This document shows positions 34,684 to 46,995 of a stretch of 64,000 bases of DNA, piece after piece (position 1 is the first letter of the stretch; the number at the start of each line of letters is the position of its first letter). The DNA is taken from positions 110,560,893 to 110,624,892 of the forward strand of contig CM077594.1 of the NCBI GenBank assembly GCA_039654915.1, in the 5' to 3' direction. A program made the translations under genes and the position numbers. This DNA comes from Aquilaria yunnanensis. Lineage: Eukaryota > Streptophyta > Magnoliopsida > Malvales > Thymelaeaceae. The notes beneath the pieces are model-generated. The model had not been told where the DNA came from. It saw only the letters and a list, made by a program, of their open reading frames with translations, and did not search any database.

Positions 34684-37529
34684 TCATGTCGTTTCATCGA
34701 ATGCCATAACCTATATAATGAAATGCAGCGTGAACTCAGGATTAAAAAGAGAGCAACAGAGCTCAACGGTTCACATCATTGACTGTGATTATAAATTACT
34801 GAAATGCAATGCCAAATGCTAGACATGGTTATATCATTATGTTATGTTCAATGAAGGCAGAAAAGTTCCGAATTTCCATTCCATACATAATGATCGAGGA
34901 GAAAAGCTCTCATGTTCTGTGATCATGGTCTCGAACAAAACAGAAAGCAAAAGTTATTACCTCCCCACAAACTGGACAGTTTTCACTTCTTTCCATCCAT
35001 TCATAAATGCAACTGAGGTGGAAATGATGAGAACATTTTGTCACTATCTTCGGATTCTCTGTTGTATATTCTGCAAGAAAAAAATTAAAACAGCTGATCA
35101 GAAGGAAAACTTGTTGAAACCTTCAGCAGTAGGCAAGATTCTGTTGCATAATATTGCTACAGTAATGCTCACAATGGTTCTTCCTTAATTGCAACACGAA
35201 TTTGGAAGCCACTCGTGAATTTCATGATGCAACAAGCATTTTTCTTGTCTGTCACTAGATTCCAGACAAATTACTCACAGGAAGCAACTACTCAGTGGAC
35301 AAAATTCATGGAGATGATATGCGTGATCAGACAGTAGGAGACTATAAAAGATTTTCTCTGAATATTGAACAAAAAATGTAGATAGAATAGCTCAGCTCTT
35401 TGAAACATAAACAAGAAGGCGTTTCAGTGTCATCCCAGGCATTAATGTTACAGTGTGATTAAAATGTTCCCTTTTGCATTAATTCAACCGTGAACACCCC
35501 GCCTAGATGAAAAGCTAAAATTTCAGCATAGGAAAACAGATAGCATTAAGCCAGTTACTAAGGTTCTAGCATCTAGGTCATTCCTGCATGGAAATTGAAG
35601 ATGAGGTAGCCACCAAAATCAACAAATCAAACAAAATCATCCATAGACATTTACTTGACAGAACAAATTTCTTTTGATATATGCTGAACTAAAGCTCATA
35701 ATTTCTACTCATATGAAACTGATATGGGTAAGGAACAAAGTTCCATATAACAAAAAAGGAAACAATGATACAACTAAGTTAGGTACTCATTTTATTTTGC
35801 TTTAACTTGGTTTATTCAGACAGGAAGGTGGGTACTTATTCTATAACTCCATTATCAACATAGGAGCATACATAAAAAAGGCAAGAGTAGGATATGCCGA
35901 AATAGGCTCCAGACAACTATCAATTTGTCAATTTTTTTTTAAAAAAAAACCTAAACAGGAATCACTAACAAGTCTCGGACAATAGACTGCCAAGTCATTA
36001 TCAATCATTACTTAAACAAATCCAAAAATGTATATTCAATACCCAATCATATAGAATGTCATAAATATTATGCCACCAGCTGCAGTTTAGAGAGTTTACC
36101 TTCAAGACAAGTTGGGCAGACATCTTCCTCATCTGATGATGAGTAAACATACCCAAATCCGTCAATTGATTTTGCAGATGACAACTTATTAGAAGATTTT
36201 GAGTTCTCTTCTTTTGAACCTTCTTCACAAGCATTCCATTTATCTCCAGTGACCAAACCTTCTGATACTCCATCATTACACCCTCTTAAGGGTTCTGACT
36301 CCTCCTGGGAATTACTTGAACCCTTCTCACGTCTTGAAACAACACCACGCTGCAAGCGAAAATATCTGGTGTCGGCATCATAAGGCAGGGGCCTTGGTGG
36401 AGAGCGGTACATGTCTGAAAGAGAGTTGTCAAGTGATGCAGAAGAAGTGATAGATGCTTGGCCCTGAATGGAGGAAGGAATGGAATGCACTTCCCCTCGT
36501 CTGAATAATGAGGTGTACTGCAACAATGAGAACAGAAATCAAACAACAAAAACGTTATCTTGACCAAAATGGTTATGGAGTATAGTTCTCAGGAAAATGA
36601 CAATTGAAAGTTCTTTATGATCAAAACAAGAATGCAGCATCCTTTTTCATGAAAATGAAAACGCTAACTAATTTTACATCATCCTGATTTAACACGTACA
36701 AAACCTGTGCACTAACAACCAATTTCCATGATCCCAAATTTATTTCAATTTGTTCAAGTTTACAAATCATTGATTCTTGCATTCAGGTAGGCACTTGGCA
36801 ACTCAGATCAAACTTGAATTAGAATATGCTTCACAAGAAACAACATAAAAAGACATAATGAACCTTTCTAAAAGGAGAAGAAGCTGTAAACCTATCAAGA
36901 AAAACAATTTTCCGCAGAGAAAAAAAAAAAAGAAAGCAAAGCTAATAAACAGAGGTAGCCAGTTATTCAAAGCTAATAAACAGAGATAGCCAATTATTCA
37001 GACGCTAACTCATCTGAAAGAAATCATAAAACTTATGCTGTCAGAAAAATATGATAAACAGGCAAGTCATTCTACAATATTGATAAGAACATATGTGCAT
37101 GTGTATCCATTCCTCCACATGACCAGTTTGGGAGCTTTGACATATCTAAAGGAAGGGGAACAAGAGAAAATTGTTTCAGGAGCATTGGTTGAACTACTAG
37201 GATATTTACAAGGGCTGGCAAATCACATGTCTAACATAAAATCAACTCAAGGAGGATATCCTACTGAACCCATCACGGATCAGAAATGGAGAATATTTAA
37301 TTGGAGAATAAAGCCAACTTAAAAACGTTAGCAGTGCAGTAGAGGAAATACCTACTACTGCCTCCAAAAAGCAATTAAGAGAGTTGATGAGAGGAACCAT
37401 ATAACTTACCACATTTAAGAAATTTTCAATAAAACAACTGAGGCACAAGCAGTTTCTATACACAGAACTGTTTGTATTTACATAGTCTTCAAAATCCTCA
37501 GCACGCAAACAGCAACAGACAGCACCCAT
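34684..37529 (-). CDS. RING-H2 E3 ubiquitin ligase, At3g02290-like
   Basis: Four coding exons on the minus strand: 37410-37529, 36100-36517, 34961-35070 and 34684-34710. All introns are GT-AG, giving 224 residues (the Arabidopsis relative is of similar length). The start MGAVCCCL is a myristoylation plus S-acylation signal (Gly2, Cys5-7), so membrane attachment is expected. Then come YRNCLCLSCFIENFLNV and the family-specific FRRGEVHSIPSSIQG and DMYRSPPRPLPYDAD. An acidic Ser-rich stretch (YVYSSSDEED) precedes the RING-H2 at about residues 174-216: CPTCLEEYT, KCSHHFHLSC, CPVCG, with all eight metal ligands present (C3H2C3). The last exon codes only nine residues, ending MAFDETT. The protein should transfer ubiquitin from an E2 to an unknown target. 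The 5' UTR is spliced; neighbours are unrelated. Confidence 0.95.
36937..36998. repeat. 31-bp tandem duplication in intron 1 of the RING gene
   Basis: Two copies of a 31-nt unit starting CAAAGCTAATAAACAGAG, differing at two positions. Confidence 0.9.
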
Positions 37530-38560
37530 GCTATCAACTCAGTCTCTTCCTCACAAGTTACAACTAATTCCTTCCAGAAAACCTCCTAAAATAGTCAAGA
37601 ATGTCTCTTTTACGAACCAAAAGTATATGAGCTGAATACAGAAAGAAAGATGGCGAGAGAGGACGTCTGAGCTCGCCCTCCCTCTAATGTCTAAAAACTT
37701 TAAGGCTTCCTGTACTTCAGCAAGTTGTTCCTCACCTACAAAAACACAGAGCATACAAAAAATTCATGTGAATAGCCAAAAGGTGAAACACCAATAATAC
37801 CATTCGCGTATATAATTCATAAATGAGGACCCCTTCTACAACGCTACTACCCATTAACAGTAGTAAAGTACTAATTAGCGTGACTCAAATAGGGGCATTA
37901 CCGTTCGAGTAGTCAACTGCGTTTAGAATACAGCAACGATGGACATGGAGAAATCCACATTCCCAAGGGAAAAAACCAACAGAAAGAACCAATTAAGCGA
38001 AAGTATAAATTATTCTTTTAAAATCTCTCTCCTTTTCTTCACATTAAAACCTTTGTTTTGCTTTTAAAATTTCCTGGTTACTTGACGATTTACAAGGGAA
38101 GGCAATCCTTCATCCTGCATCTAAAACTGCGACGATTCTGCCTCACATTGAACTGACAAAACAGAATTAAAACAGCCACCAAAAAAACAATCCCACCGAC
38201 AAAACGATTCATGGTTCATCGGCCATCGATTCCTTTCGGTCGCCACAGAAATTAACCCATAACCCTTAAACTAGCGTAGTTGAACGACCGATCGTATGGA
38301 AAGCAGAAGCAGCAAAAAAAAAAAACATTGAAGATAAACGCCAAGAAACAGGAATCAAAACAACTCAAGCAGGAAAACGCACAGTATTGACCCAAAAGCG
38401 AGCAACAAGTACCTTCAAACGACGGGTCCTCTGGAAGGTGTGGAAATTACAGAGAGAAAAAAGTCGAGTATTTAGTAATTGGGTGGGGATAGGGAGGAGA
38501 GAGAAATAGAAACAGAGAACCTAAGAGAGCTCCGAAATCGAGAATCGGAAATTTAATCGG
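37530..38560 (-). other. 5' UTR region and promoter-proximal intron of the RING gene
   Basis: On the minus strand a probable first noncoding exon ends CGTTTGAAG before GTACTT (38411-38413). The next exon starts after TTTTTGTAG at 37736 and runs into the ATG at 37529. A small upstream open frame lies in that exon. Exon limits are inferred from splice words only. Confidence 0.5.
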
Positions 38561-39144
38561 CGAGAAAAGCTAAATAATGCGCGAAACTAAAGCCACCCGG
38601 CCTTTGCTTTGATTTTGGGTCCGGTCTCTTGGCCGTAAAGCTCAGAGCCTGAAGGCCCTGAACTTCCATGGATTTCCAACTTTGGGACGGAAAAGGACAC
38701 GAAATATCAAATAAAAATAGATATTGCATTTTTGTCATAAATGGCAAAAGCTTGTATAAGTCAAACCTTTAGTTCTCGTAGCAAATTGGTGCTTCGCTTT
38801 CATTTCATTGCATACTGGTCTCAAATTTGTATGTATCATTACATATTAATATTAGGCTTTAGCAAGATTGAATTGCTACAAAAGCCCAATTTATGAAAAG
38901 AAAAAATTGATAATTTATATTATTTATTAAATTTAAAAAAAAATCTAGTACATATTGAATTTGTGGGAGGACAATTGTCAAATAATTTAAATTATAATTT
39001 AGAAAATTGATATTGGATGGATAAGTAAAAGCTAATAAATTGAAATTGTTTGGTAAATGTCTTCCAATAAATTTAAATTGATTCATATTTTTTGACAGTT
39101 AGTAGACTATTTCAAATATTAATTTATTCTCTTTGTAAATCAAG
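38561..39144. other. Promoter-side spacer
   Basis: Upstream of the RING gene. 38590-38690 is a GC-richer patch on the minus side (GGCCTTTGC, GGGTCCGGTCTC); the rest is AT-rich. No gene is seen. Confidence 0.5.
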
Positions 39145-39153
39145 TTTTTATAT

Positions 39154-40386
39154 TGGGTAACACCCAACATAGGTCACTTAGCTTATTTTTTTTGTCTTAA
39201 ATTGGTACCCGACCTTAAGGTTGTCATACTGAAGCCCCACAGCTCATATTGGATGTCTCAATTCGGTCGTTTCCGTCAATTCCACAGTTAAATTGGATGA
39301 AAAATGCTGATGTGTCATTAATTAACATTAAAATAAATTTAAAATAACAATTTTGTTCCTCAAAGGTTTTCCAATCAATAATTCTAAACCTTAACTTCTA
39401 AAATCTACAATTTACACCCCAAAATAAAATAAAAATTCCCTTTATTTTTTCCTATAAATCGCCTCTCTCCAGTGAATCGCTGGCAGATTCAATCAATGCT
39501 AGATTAAACGCCACCTTCAAACGTCGCTAAATTCACAAGATCTATGAAATCGATGGCCAGTAGATTCAAAAGACACCAAATTCAAACGCCGCCTTCAAAT
39601 GTCACCAGATTCAAACATTGCCTTCAATCACTGGTAGAATGACGCCAAATTAATGCTGCCTCCAAACGACTCCAAGTTTCATTCACCACACTATCAATTC
39701 CATTTACCACGTCGTTGATCCTTTAGGCGTGACATGTTTGTTCTCCGACCAAATCTAGGCCATCCACTTGTTTCCATCGCTCGTCCACTCAACTTCATCA
39801 CTGCCTAAACAAATCTATCACCGTCCTCTCAAATACTCCACTATCTACCTTAAAACCTCTCTTATGACAATCAAAATTGCAAAGCCCATCAACTAGGTCA
39901 TCAATTTTTTGAATTGAGGAGGATGAAATCATAGATTAGGATGGTGTAAAACTATCATCGAGAGAGGTAACATCGTAATTGGACTAGATCTCAGATGAAT
40001 TAACAAATTTGGATAAGAGAGAAAGGTTTTGGTGGAATATGGAGATTTGTGGAGAAAATCTAGAGAAATAATGGAAGAAAATCTGGAAAAAAAATTGTGG
40101 TGTAAACAATATCATTTTTACATGTTTTTAGTGTTAATTGGAAAAGTTAATTTTCAAATGAATTATTAATTGGAAAAATGTGATGACCAAAATTGTAATT
40201 TTACATGTCTTTTAGTGTTAATTAATGTTATGTCAACATTTTCATATGATTTAACGGTAGAATTGATGAAAATGATCTAATTGGGATGCATAATATAAGC
40301 TATGGGACATCGGTAGGACAACCTTAAGCTTGGTTACCAATTTAGGATAAAAAAATAAGCTAAACAACATATGGTGAATTTTACTA
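39154..40386. mobile_element. Long-TIR Mutator-like noncoding element E4, perfect 9-bp TSD
   Basis: The 1233-bp element starts TGGGTAACACCCAACATAGG; its right end, read inverted, starts TAGTAAAATTCACCATATG. Arms of about 190 bp pair through TAGCTTATTTTTTT, TAAATTGGTA, CCTTAAGGTTGTC, TGTTGACATAACATTAATTA and similar words. The flanks TTTTTATAT (39145-39153 and 40387-40395) are identical, and 9 bp is the Mutator TSD length. The centre (39420-40090) has CACCAGATTCAAA-like short repeats and no gene. Confidence 0.87.
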
Positions 40387-40395
40387 TTTTTATAT

Positions 40396-40938
40396 CAGCT
40401 TAGTAACTATTGCTCATGGTCATGAACCAATATACAACACATTATATGCAATGACGTGGATGTTGGGGACCAATTTACAATTGAAATTAAAGATTTGGGA
40501 CTAATGACACATTTTATCCATTCTTTCTAATTTCAAATTTAACTCTTTGTTATTTTAACTCCTAACAAAGAGTTAAATATTGTAATTAGTCATTGAGAAA
40601 ACAAATTTATCCTCAAATACATTTTTTTTATAAATTTAATGCAATCCGAAAGTTAATATTTCACCCATAATTATGTGATGGAAAACAAATTTTTTGAAAA
40701 TAAAAAAATCTCTTAATTTTTCCCCCTTTGGCTAGGCAACAAATAGGATATAATAAAAATATTCTAAAATCATACTTTAAATTTGATATTAAGTATCCAT
40801 TACGATAAAACTTTTGCATATACAAGTGAATAATTTAAATCACTTTTTATAATTTCATGTCAAGTATTGCAATTCTATTATATTATATATAATATTTCTC
40901 TCTTGATTTTTTTGAATTTCGAGACCCATTTTCCCAAA
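40396..40938. other. No gene seen
   Basis: AT-rich spacer between E4 and the next TIR element. Confidence 0.5.
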
Positions 40939-41775
40939 GAGAAATGCTATGAGCAGTTGCTAGAGCAGCCACCCCAACAGACGCTTAATATCCTTGTCCC
41001 ACGTGTTAAATCTTTTTACTTGTAAATTCGTAACCGGCAAACAAGGTTTCATTTATATAGATATACAGATTAATTGTTAAATTTAAAAGAATTTTTATTT
41101 CTTTTATCTGACTTACTCACAAATGCCCCATCTTGTTTTGCAGTCTGCACAAACTAAAAATGTGCCAACTACCGGCAAATCTCGGCATTGTCCGCGATCA
41201 CCGGTGGCTATCGACATCATGCAAAGGGTTCAATTCCGGTAAAAAAAAGAAAAAAAAAAAGGATGCGATTAACCAGTGGACTCCTCCAACTGGTGCTTCC
41301 TTAATTAATTTTTGTTGGCGCTTCGGGTATGCATTGGTTGCTTCACTAGTCATGACAATTGCTGTGACATAAAAAATAGGGGATTTTTATTAAGGTATGA
41401 TTTTAGTGTGATTTTCTGCGGTGAAGTGTGGAAATTTGTAGTAAGAAATAAAACTAGAAGAGTTTTGTGTTCTCTGAAAATTTTCATGGAGAGATACGTA
41501 GAGGAATTGTGAGCAACATATAACCAAAGAGGAGAGCTTGTTATTTGCAGTGATGGAAGAAGAAGAACAAAGAAGATGTAGCAGAGCAATGAAAGATAAC
41601 TGAGGGGATAAGAATGGTGGTGGGTTCCACTTTCAAATTATTAATAAAGTCTTTGCCAAAAGGATTATATACTTTACCCGGTTTCAGTTCCACAAATAAA
41701 AAAATTGACACACATCACAAAAATATAAAGCATCTGTTGGAGCGGCTGCATAAGCAGTTGCCCCTAGCAGTACTC
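40939..41775. mobile_element. TIR element, about 48-bp imperfect arms
   Basis: The left arm (GAGAAATGCTATGAGCAGTTG, then AGCAGCCACCCCAACAGACG) and the right arm (ending CTAGCAGTACTC) are inverted copies with several mismatches. The flanks TTTCCCAAA (40930-40938) and TTTTCCAAA (41776-41784) match at eight of nine positions. A 79-codon open frame at 41133-41372, broken by an A run, is not recognised. Superfamily (Mutator or hAT) undecided. Confidence 0.66.
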
Positions 41776-41852
41776 TTTTCCAAATTCATCTTAGGATATA
41801 TATATAAAGTAAGATACATTTAAGAATAAAAGAAATTTTTCATTTAATAGAG

Positions 41853-42240
41853 GCGGTAAAGTAATGACATGTGACAATTTTGATAATTTAGGAAAGAAAT
41901 CTAACATTATTTACACTAATGTTCCAACAACACACATGACCCAATTTGGCAGGTTAAAAATGAATTCAAAATTAAAATTTAATCTTAAGAAGGAAATATT
42001 TGAATTATTATAATTTTTAATTATGAATAATCAATAAATACATTAATGCATTGACTTAATAAATTACACTAATTTTGTATTTAAATAGGGGAGGTAAAAA
42101 AATGCACTTATAGCCTTCTTTCATCCCAGAAGAAAAAATGGAGTCAATATTACCTTTCTTATAAAAATGAAATAAAAAAGTTCTAATTGCAACATAATTC
42201 AAGCAGCTCTAATTTTCCCCTTATAATTCAAGCATTATTT
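41853..42240. repeat. Copy 1 of a segment repeated at 43377-44120
   Basis: Shares GTGACAATTTTGA, AATTTAGGAAA, TTTACACTAATGTT, AAAATGAATTCAAA, AAATTACACTAATTTTG and AATTGCAACATAATTCAAGC, in the same order and orientation, with the second copy. Confidence 0.85.
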
Positions 42241-42959
42241 ATACGCATGCGGATCTAGGTGAAGTGAGCAAAGATGATTTACACGGATTTTTCTTTTATC
42301 TACTGACTAAGAGTACTTGATATCCCTTCATAGAGCACATGATATATAGGCTTGAGTACTTTAAATTATATGAAAGATTTATTTCTATTGGAGCAATACC
42401 TTGATCTCTCATTCTTTCCATTGTCTGAACACCAAAATCATTTATCTCGTCTAGCGACAAGGTATCTTCTATTGCATAGAAGTTATTAACAATTACGAAG
42501 ACCTCACGCCAATAGATTATGTGCAAATTCGGCTCTCACCTTCTCTTTTTTTTTTCCATAAATTAAATGCATGTTTAACATGAGATAATAGAATGTGGTC
42601 TTTTTTGTGGGATTTCTATAATGTTATGAGATGTTTACGCTTCGTTCAAAGGTTAATGTACGAGAAAGATGCATTATATGTAGAATTTTTTAGTGGAGCA
42701 TATTTTAATGAGCATTTTCTAAGGTTCAGAGGATTATAAAATGTTCCTCATCTCATCCATAGCTGATTCTTTTCATACCTAAATCTTAGATTATAGATTT
42801 TCATGATCGTTCTTAGATATAACATCACTTATGGACTTGTGCAATTTTGTCCTATGCATAAAAACAAGTACGCCTTCCTTAATTTTAAGTAAATTGTAAT
42901 TAATTAAATCATATGTCAATCTTAATTAATGATTTTGATTGGATGGTTAAATTATGTAG
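42241..42959. other. No intact gene seen
   Basis: AT-rich sequence between the first repeat copy and the cytokinin oxidase exon; it would correspond to the intron before that exon. A minus-strand open frame at 42296-42526 has no recognised identity. No upstream cytokinin oxidase exon was found. Confidence 0.5.
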
Positions 42960-43250
42960 ATGGGATGATGAAATGTCGGCTGTTACACTAGATGACAGTG
43001 TCTTCTATACTACGGAGATTTTGCAAGGGAAGGCTGGGTTTTAATGATTGGGACAAATGTGATGACCAAAATAAGGATATTTTGGAGTATTGCAAGAAAG
43101 TTGGCATTAAGATCAAGGAGTATCTACCATATTACAAATTACACTACCAAGATTCGATGAATATTTTTCACTTTATGGCAAACTTTTCATGAGAGGAAAT
43201 TATCATTTGACCCCAAAATATTGCTTTGCCTTGGCAAAGTATTTTCAATA
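42960..43250 (+). pseudogene. CKX-like: Cytokinin oxidase/dehydrogenase last-exon relic
   Basis: After the acceptor TTATGTAG (42952-42959) the text reads WDDEMSAVTLDDSVFYT, the start of the last exon of plant CKX genes. It then shifts frame to FNDWDKCDDQNKDILEYC and KKVGIKIKEYLPYYK, and shifts again to WQTFHERKLSFDPKILLCLG, the conserved C-terminus (usually FDPxxILxPGQ). CKX enzymes are FAD proteins that cleave cytokinin side chains; this segment is part of the substrate and FAD-binding end. At least two frameshifts, and stop codons in each frame, make it dead. The FAD-binding N-terminal exons were not found in the window. It lies between two copies of a repeated segment. Confidence 0.86.
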
Positions 43251-43376
43251 ACAACTAGAATATTTTTATTCTCCATGAATATAATGTAAAATATTTAATA
43301 TTATTTTAAATTTTCTAGATCACACATCCTAACATGCTTCAGGATTAAATTGTCTTTTCACTTAACAGATTTGACA

Positions 43377-44120
43377 AGATGATGACACGTGACAATTTTG
43401 ACAATTTAGGAAATAAATCTAATGTTCTTTACACTAATGTTTCAATAATTATTAGAACCTAACTTGGCGGGTGAAAAATGAATTCAAATCTAAAATTTTA
43501 AAATTAAGAATGAAATCTTTGAATCATGTAGTTTTCAACTGTAAATGGTCAATGCATACATCAATGCACTTGACTTACTAAATTACACTAATTTTGCATT
43601 TAAATAGAGGAGGATAAAAAATGACACATGTTTATAGTATTAATTAATGCTAAAAAAAGGAAAGTCAATATTTAATACTCTCTCCGTCCCATTTTAGTTG
43701 AAACATTTCTCTGGGCACGAAGATTAAGGTGTATGTAATTTGTATTATTTTTTTCAATTTTACCCATGAAACTAAATGTAATTTTTTTTTAATTTTGTGT
43801 AATAAGAGTTTAAATAATGATTAAAAAAGAAAAGATTCTTTTTTCGGGTTTTGTGCAGAGAGAGATTAAGTGAAGATTAAAAAAAGATTCTTTATTGGGT
43901 TTTGTGTAGTGAGAGTTTAAATGAGGGTAAAAGAGTAAATTGATAGTTTAAAATTTTCTAAAAGAGGAAACGTTTTAACCTTTTTGGGACATCCAAAAAA
44001 GGAATACGTTTCAACTAAAATAGGACAGAAGGAGTATAAGAAAAAATTGAAATAAAAGGAGTCATAATTGCAACATAATTCAAGCAGCCCTAATTTTCTC
44101 CTCTAATTCAATCATTTTTT
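43377..44120. repeat. Copy 2 of the repeated segment, split by a Stowaway
   Basis: Direct repeat of 41853-42240, about 80% alike by eye. It is interrupted at 43676-44036 by the Stowaway and then resumes with AATTGCAACATAATTCAAGC at about 44068. Confidence 0.85.
43678..44034. mobile_element. Stowaway MITE, 357-bp subfamily
   Basis: CTCTCTCCGTCCCATTTTAG at left and its inverted partner CTAAAATAGGACAGAAGGAG at right, between TA (43676-43677 and 44035-44036). The interior has GGGTTTTGTGTAGTGAGAG-type units repeated about three times with a period near 60. Same length and content as the copy at 45372. Confidence 0.92.
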
Positions 44121-44636
44121 TTCCAAAAAAGGAAATAAATTGAAGATAAAAAATTACCTCTATTATTGGTTTGGCCATGTTAAAAAAATAAGTCTTTTTT
44201 TAATAAAAAGTTTACTTTTTTAGTAGTGGCAGAAGGGATAAATTTCCCTAGGTCAATCTATTTATAACAAAAGTTCTATTTGATCATTCATCAATCATTA
44301 TAATGACAATTAGTATCGATTGGCATTTAATTTTGAAACCAAATGAATTAATTCATTTTTCAACACTCTAAAAGTTTGAAAACATGTCATTCCAAATATG
44401 GTAGTTTTTACTTTCCTAGATAGAAGAAATGGAAATTATTAACACTATTTAATTTCAAATAGTCAATCTCCTAACTATTATGTACATAAACATAAGGTAA
44501 AAATATATATAAAATTTTGTAGCAATATTTTTTAGAAAGAACCTAAATCATCTTAAATCACAAGTAACTATGATCTCATATTTTCTTTTTTATTTTAGTG
44601 TATTTTTAACAAGTTAACAGATTAATAAAAAATATA
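44121..44636. other. No gene seen
   Basis: AT-rich spacer. Confidence 0.5.
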
Positions 44637-44878
44637 TTCCCTCCGTCTCGCAAAAGCTTGGTCACTTTACTATTTATAGCAAATAATTCATGATTTTTTT
44701 CCTTTATAATTTCTTATAGAAATATAAAGTTTTTATATGAAAATGGTATCTTAAAGAATATAGTTTATAAATATATATTTTTTAAAAAAAAATTACAATA
44801 TAGATTAATATAAATATGTTTAAGTCAAATTTTAATAAAAAAAAGGTAAAAAAGCCATCTTTTGATAAATGAGGGGAG
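44637..44878. mobile_element. Stowaway MITE
   Basis: TTCCCTCCGTCTCGCAAAAG at left and TTTTGATAAATGAGGGGAG at right, between TA dinucleotides (44635-44636 and 44879-44880). 242 bp. Confidence 0.85.
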
Positions 44879-45371
44879 TATAAAATAAAAAGCAAAGCAT
44901 TGATAAAATTCCCATAACATAAGTTTAATTTGAGTCATTAAACTTAGAGAATATATCCCGATTTATTTTATATGTCAAGTAAATAATAGTGATTTTTGGA
45001 AGAAAAAAAATATTAATTAAGGAGTGCATTACACTTTTAATCACTACACAATACAAAAATATTTATCTAATATTTCAATTGAGAACTATCATGCATGGAA
45101 AAATGCAATTAAGCCACAAAAGTGAGTTGTTACGGGATTCGAGCTAATTCATCACACATTATAAAAGTCTGTAACAGCACAAAATTGAAAATTAAGGAAA
45201 TAATGCAAATCTAGAGGAAAATTAATATTTTAAAAAATGAAATCAAATTAACATTAATGACCTTTTAAGTCCAAAATCAAAAGAATTCAATTTATTTTTC
45301 CAAACATTAATATTAATTTAATAATTACCAAAATAATTTGACCTACATTTGACGATGAATTCAAAATATTA

Positions 45372-45728
45372 CTTCCTCTGTCTCATAATAGATAAAACAT
45401 TTCTTTGGGTACGAAGATTAATATGTATGTAATTTATGTTATTTTTCTCAATTTTACCCATGGAACTAATTTTTTGTTTTTTGAATTTTGTGTAGTGAGA
45501 GTTTGAGTAATTATTAAAAAAGAAAAGATTAATTTTTTTGGGTTTTGTGTAATGAGAGATTGAGTGAAGATTAAAAAAAGATTATTTAGTGGGTTTTGTG
45601 TAGTGAGAGTTTAAATGAAGGTAAAAGGATAAATTGATTATTTAAAATTTTTCAAAAGAGAAAATATTTCAAATTTTTTAGGACATCCCAAAAATAAATA
45701 CGTTTTATATAAATTAGAATGAAAGAAG
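45372..45728. mobile_element. Stowaway MITE, 357-bp subfamily, second copy
   Basis: CTTCCTCTGTCTCATAATAG at left and AATTAGAATGAAAGAAG at right, between TA (45370-45371 and 45729-45730). It is about 85% like the copy at 43678 and has the same internal repeats. Confidence 0.9.
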
Positions 45729-45730
45729 TA

Positions 45731-46995
45731 ATATTTAACCTAATAAATTATGTTTTTACAGAAATTAAAAAAATGTGTTCTAACCACATTATTACCTCCA
45801 TTTTTAACATTTATTGATAATTCAAACTAATTTAAAAATTTGATCTTCTAACTATATATACTTACAAAAATATTAGGCAAAAAAATATAACTTCCATGTA
45901 TAACTAAAACTAAAAATAGTGCCAATGTTTATGTTCTTTGTAGGCTCCTAATTTTTTAGTTTGTATGTATAAGATTTTTCTTCAATCATCTTTTGGATTT
46001 GAAATGAAATTTTAATACTTAATTATTATTGCCAATTCTCATATCCATTTTTTTATTTATAGGAAATGATGGATTTTATTAGCTCATTACACTATCTGTG
46101 AAAATAATTTTGTCCATTATTTTGCATAAATGTGGTTTCAAAGTTGACCTGTATCAGCTTTGTTATATGTATGGTCAATGAATTCAAGTGAAGATGCATA
46201 AAAAATGTAATATATGTTATAAACCGTAATTAGTTTTGTTTAATTGAGTAACATATTATATTTATCTTCATGAATGATAAAATTACATTCACTTTTAAAA
46301 TAATATTTCTAGCTATAAAAATTAAATTTATATACTTTTTCTAAACTTCTTTAAACTTGAAATCTTGTAGTAACGTCGGATATATAAACTAGTTTTTCTT
46401 AGAATTCATGTCATTTGTTCTTGATTGCAGGTGGCTAGGAGAGGAGCATACTTAGAGTTTGAGGGCAAATTAGTTTATTGGAAGTGCCCAAGTTTTTGTA
46501 CAACTCTAGTTCAATTGGATATTGTAAGAATTTCCGTGCCGATAACTGTTATAATTAGTTGTAATATCCATCCTCCTTAGAGGATTCCTTGAACGTCTAT
46601 AGCTATTAGTATATCGTACTTAACCCAAAAAAGAAAACCTAAAAACAAAGTGCCTTTTTTGTTCTATTTGAAAATTTAATCAATTTTCCTTACAAGTGAA
46701 AGTTAACTTCAGTATCATCTCTAGAGTTATGTGTGTATAAAGGCAAAGTAAAGTTGCAAGTGCATTTAGGATTCTTCACAAGAAAGTGTGTTTTTTCATA
46801 ACGTTTTTACGTTAAACGGAGTTGAAGGGAATTCCAATTGCTTTCAAAGTTCAGCCTGAACTACAACAAAGGTATCTCAATCTTTGCTCAAACAGTCAAT
46901 CGGGGACTATATTGACATTCTAACCATTCTCATACATAAATTTACATTTTTTGCACCGATCGACATTTTTCTTGGATAATGTGAGTTAGATGTAA
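45731..46995. other. No gene seen
   Basis: AT-rich spacer. A short open stretch after TTGATTGCAG at 46431 (VARRGAYLEFEGKL) looks exon-like but has no recognised partner. Confidence 0.45.

Noticed and set aside
42296..42526. Minus-strand open frame
   Set aside because: No recognised domain, no splice context, and it lies in the intron of the CKX relic.
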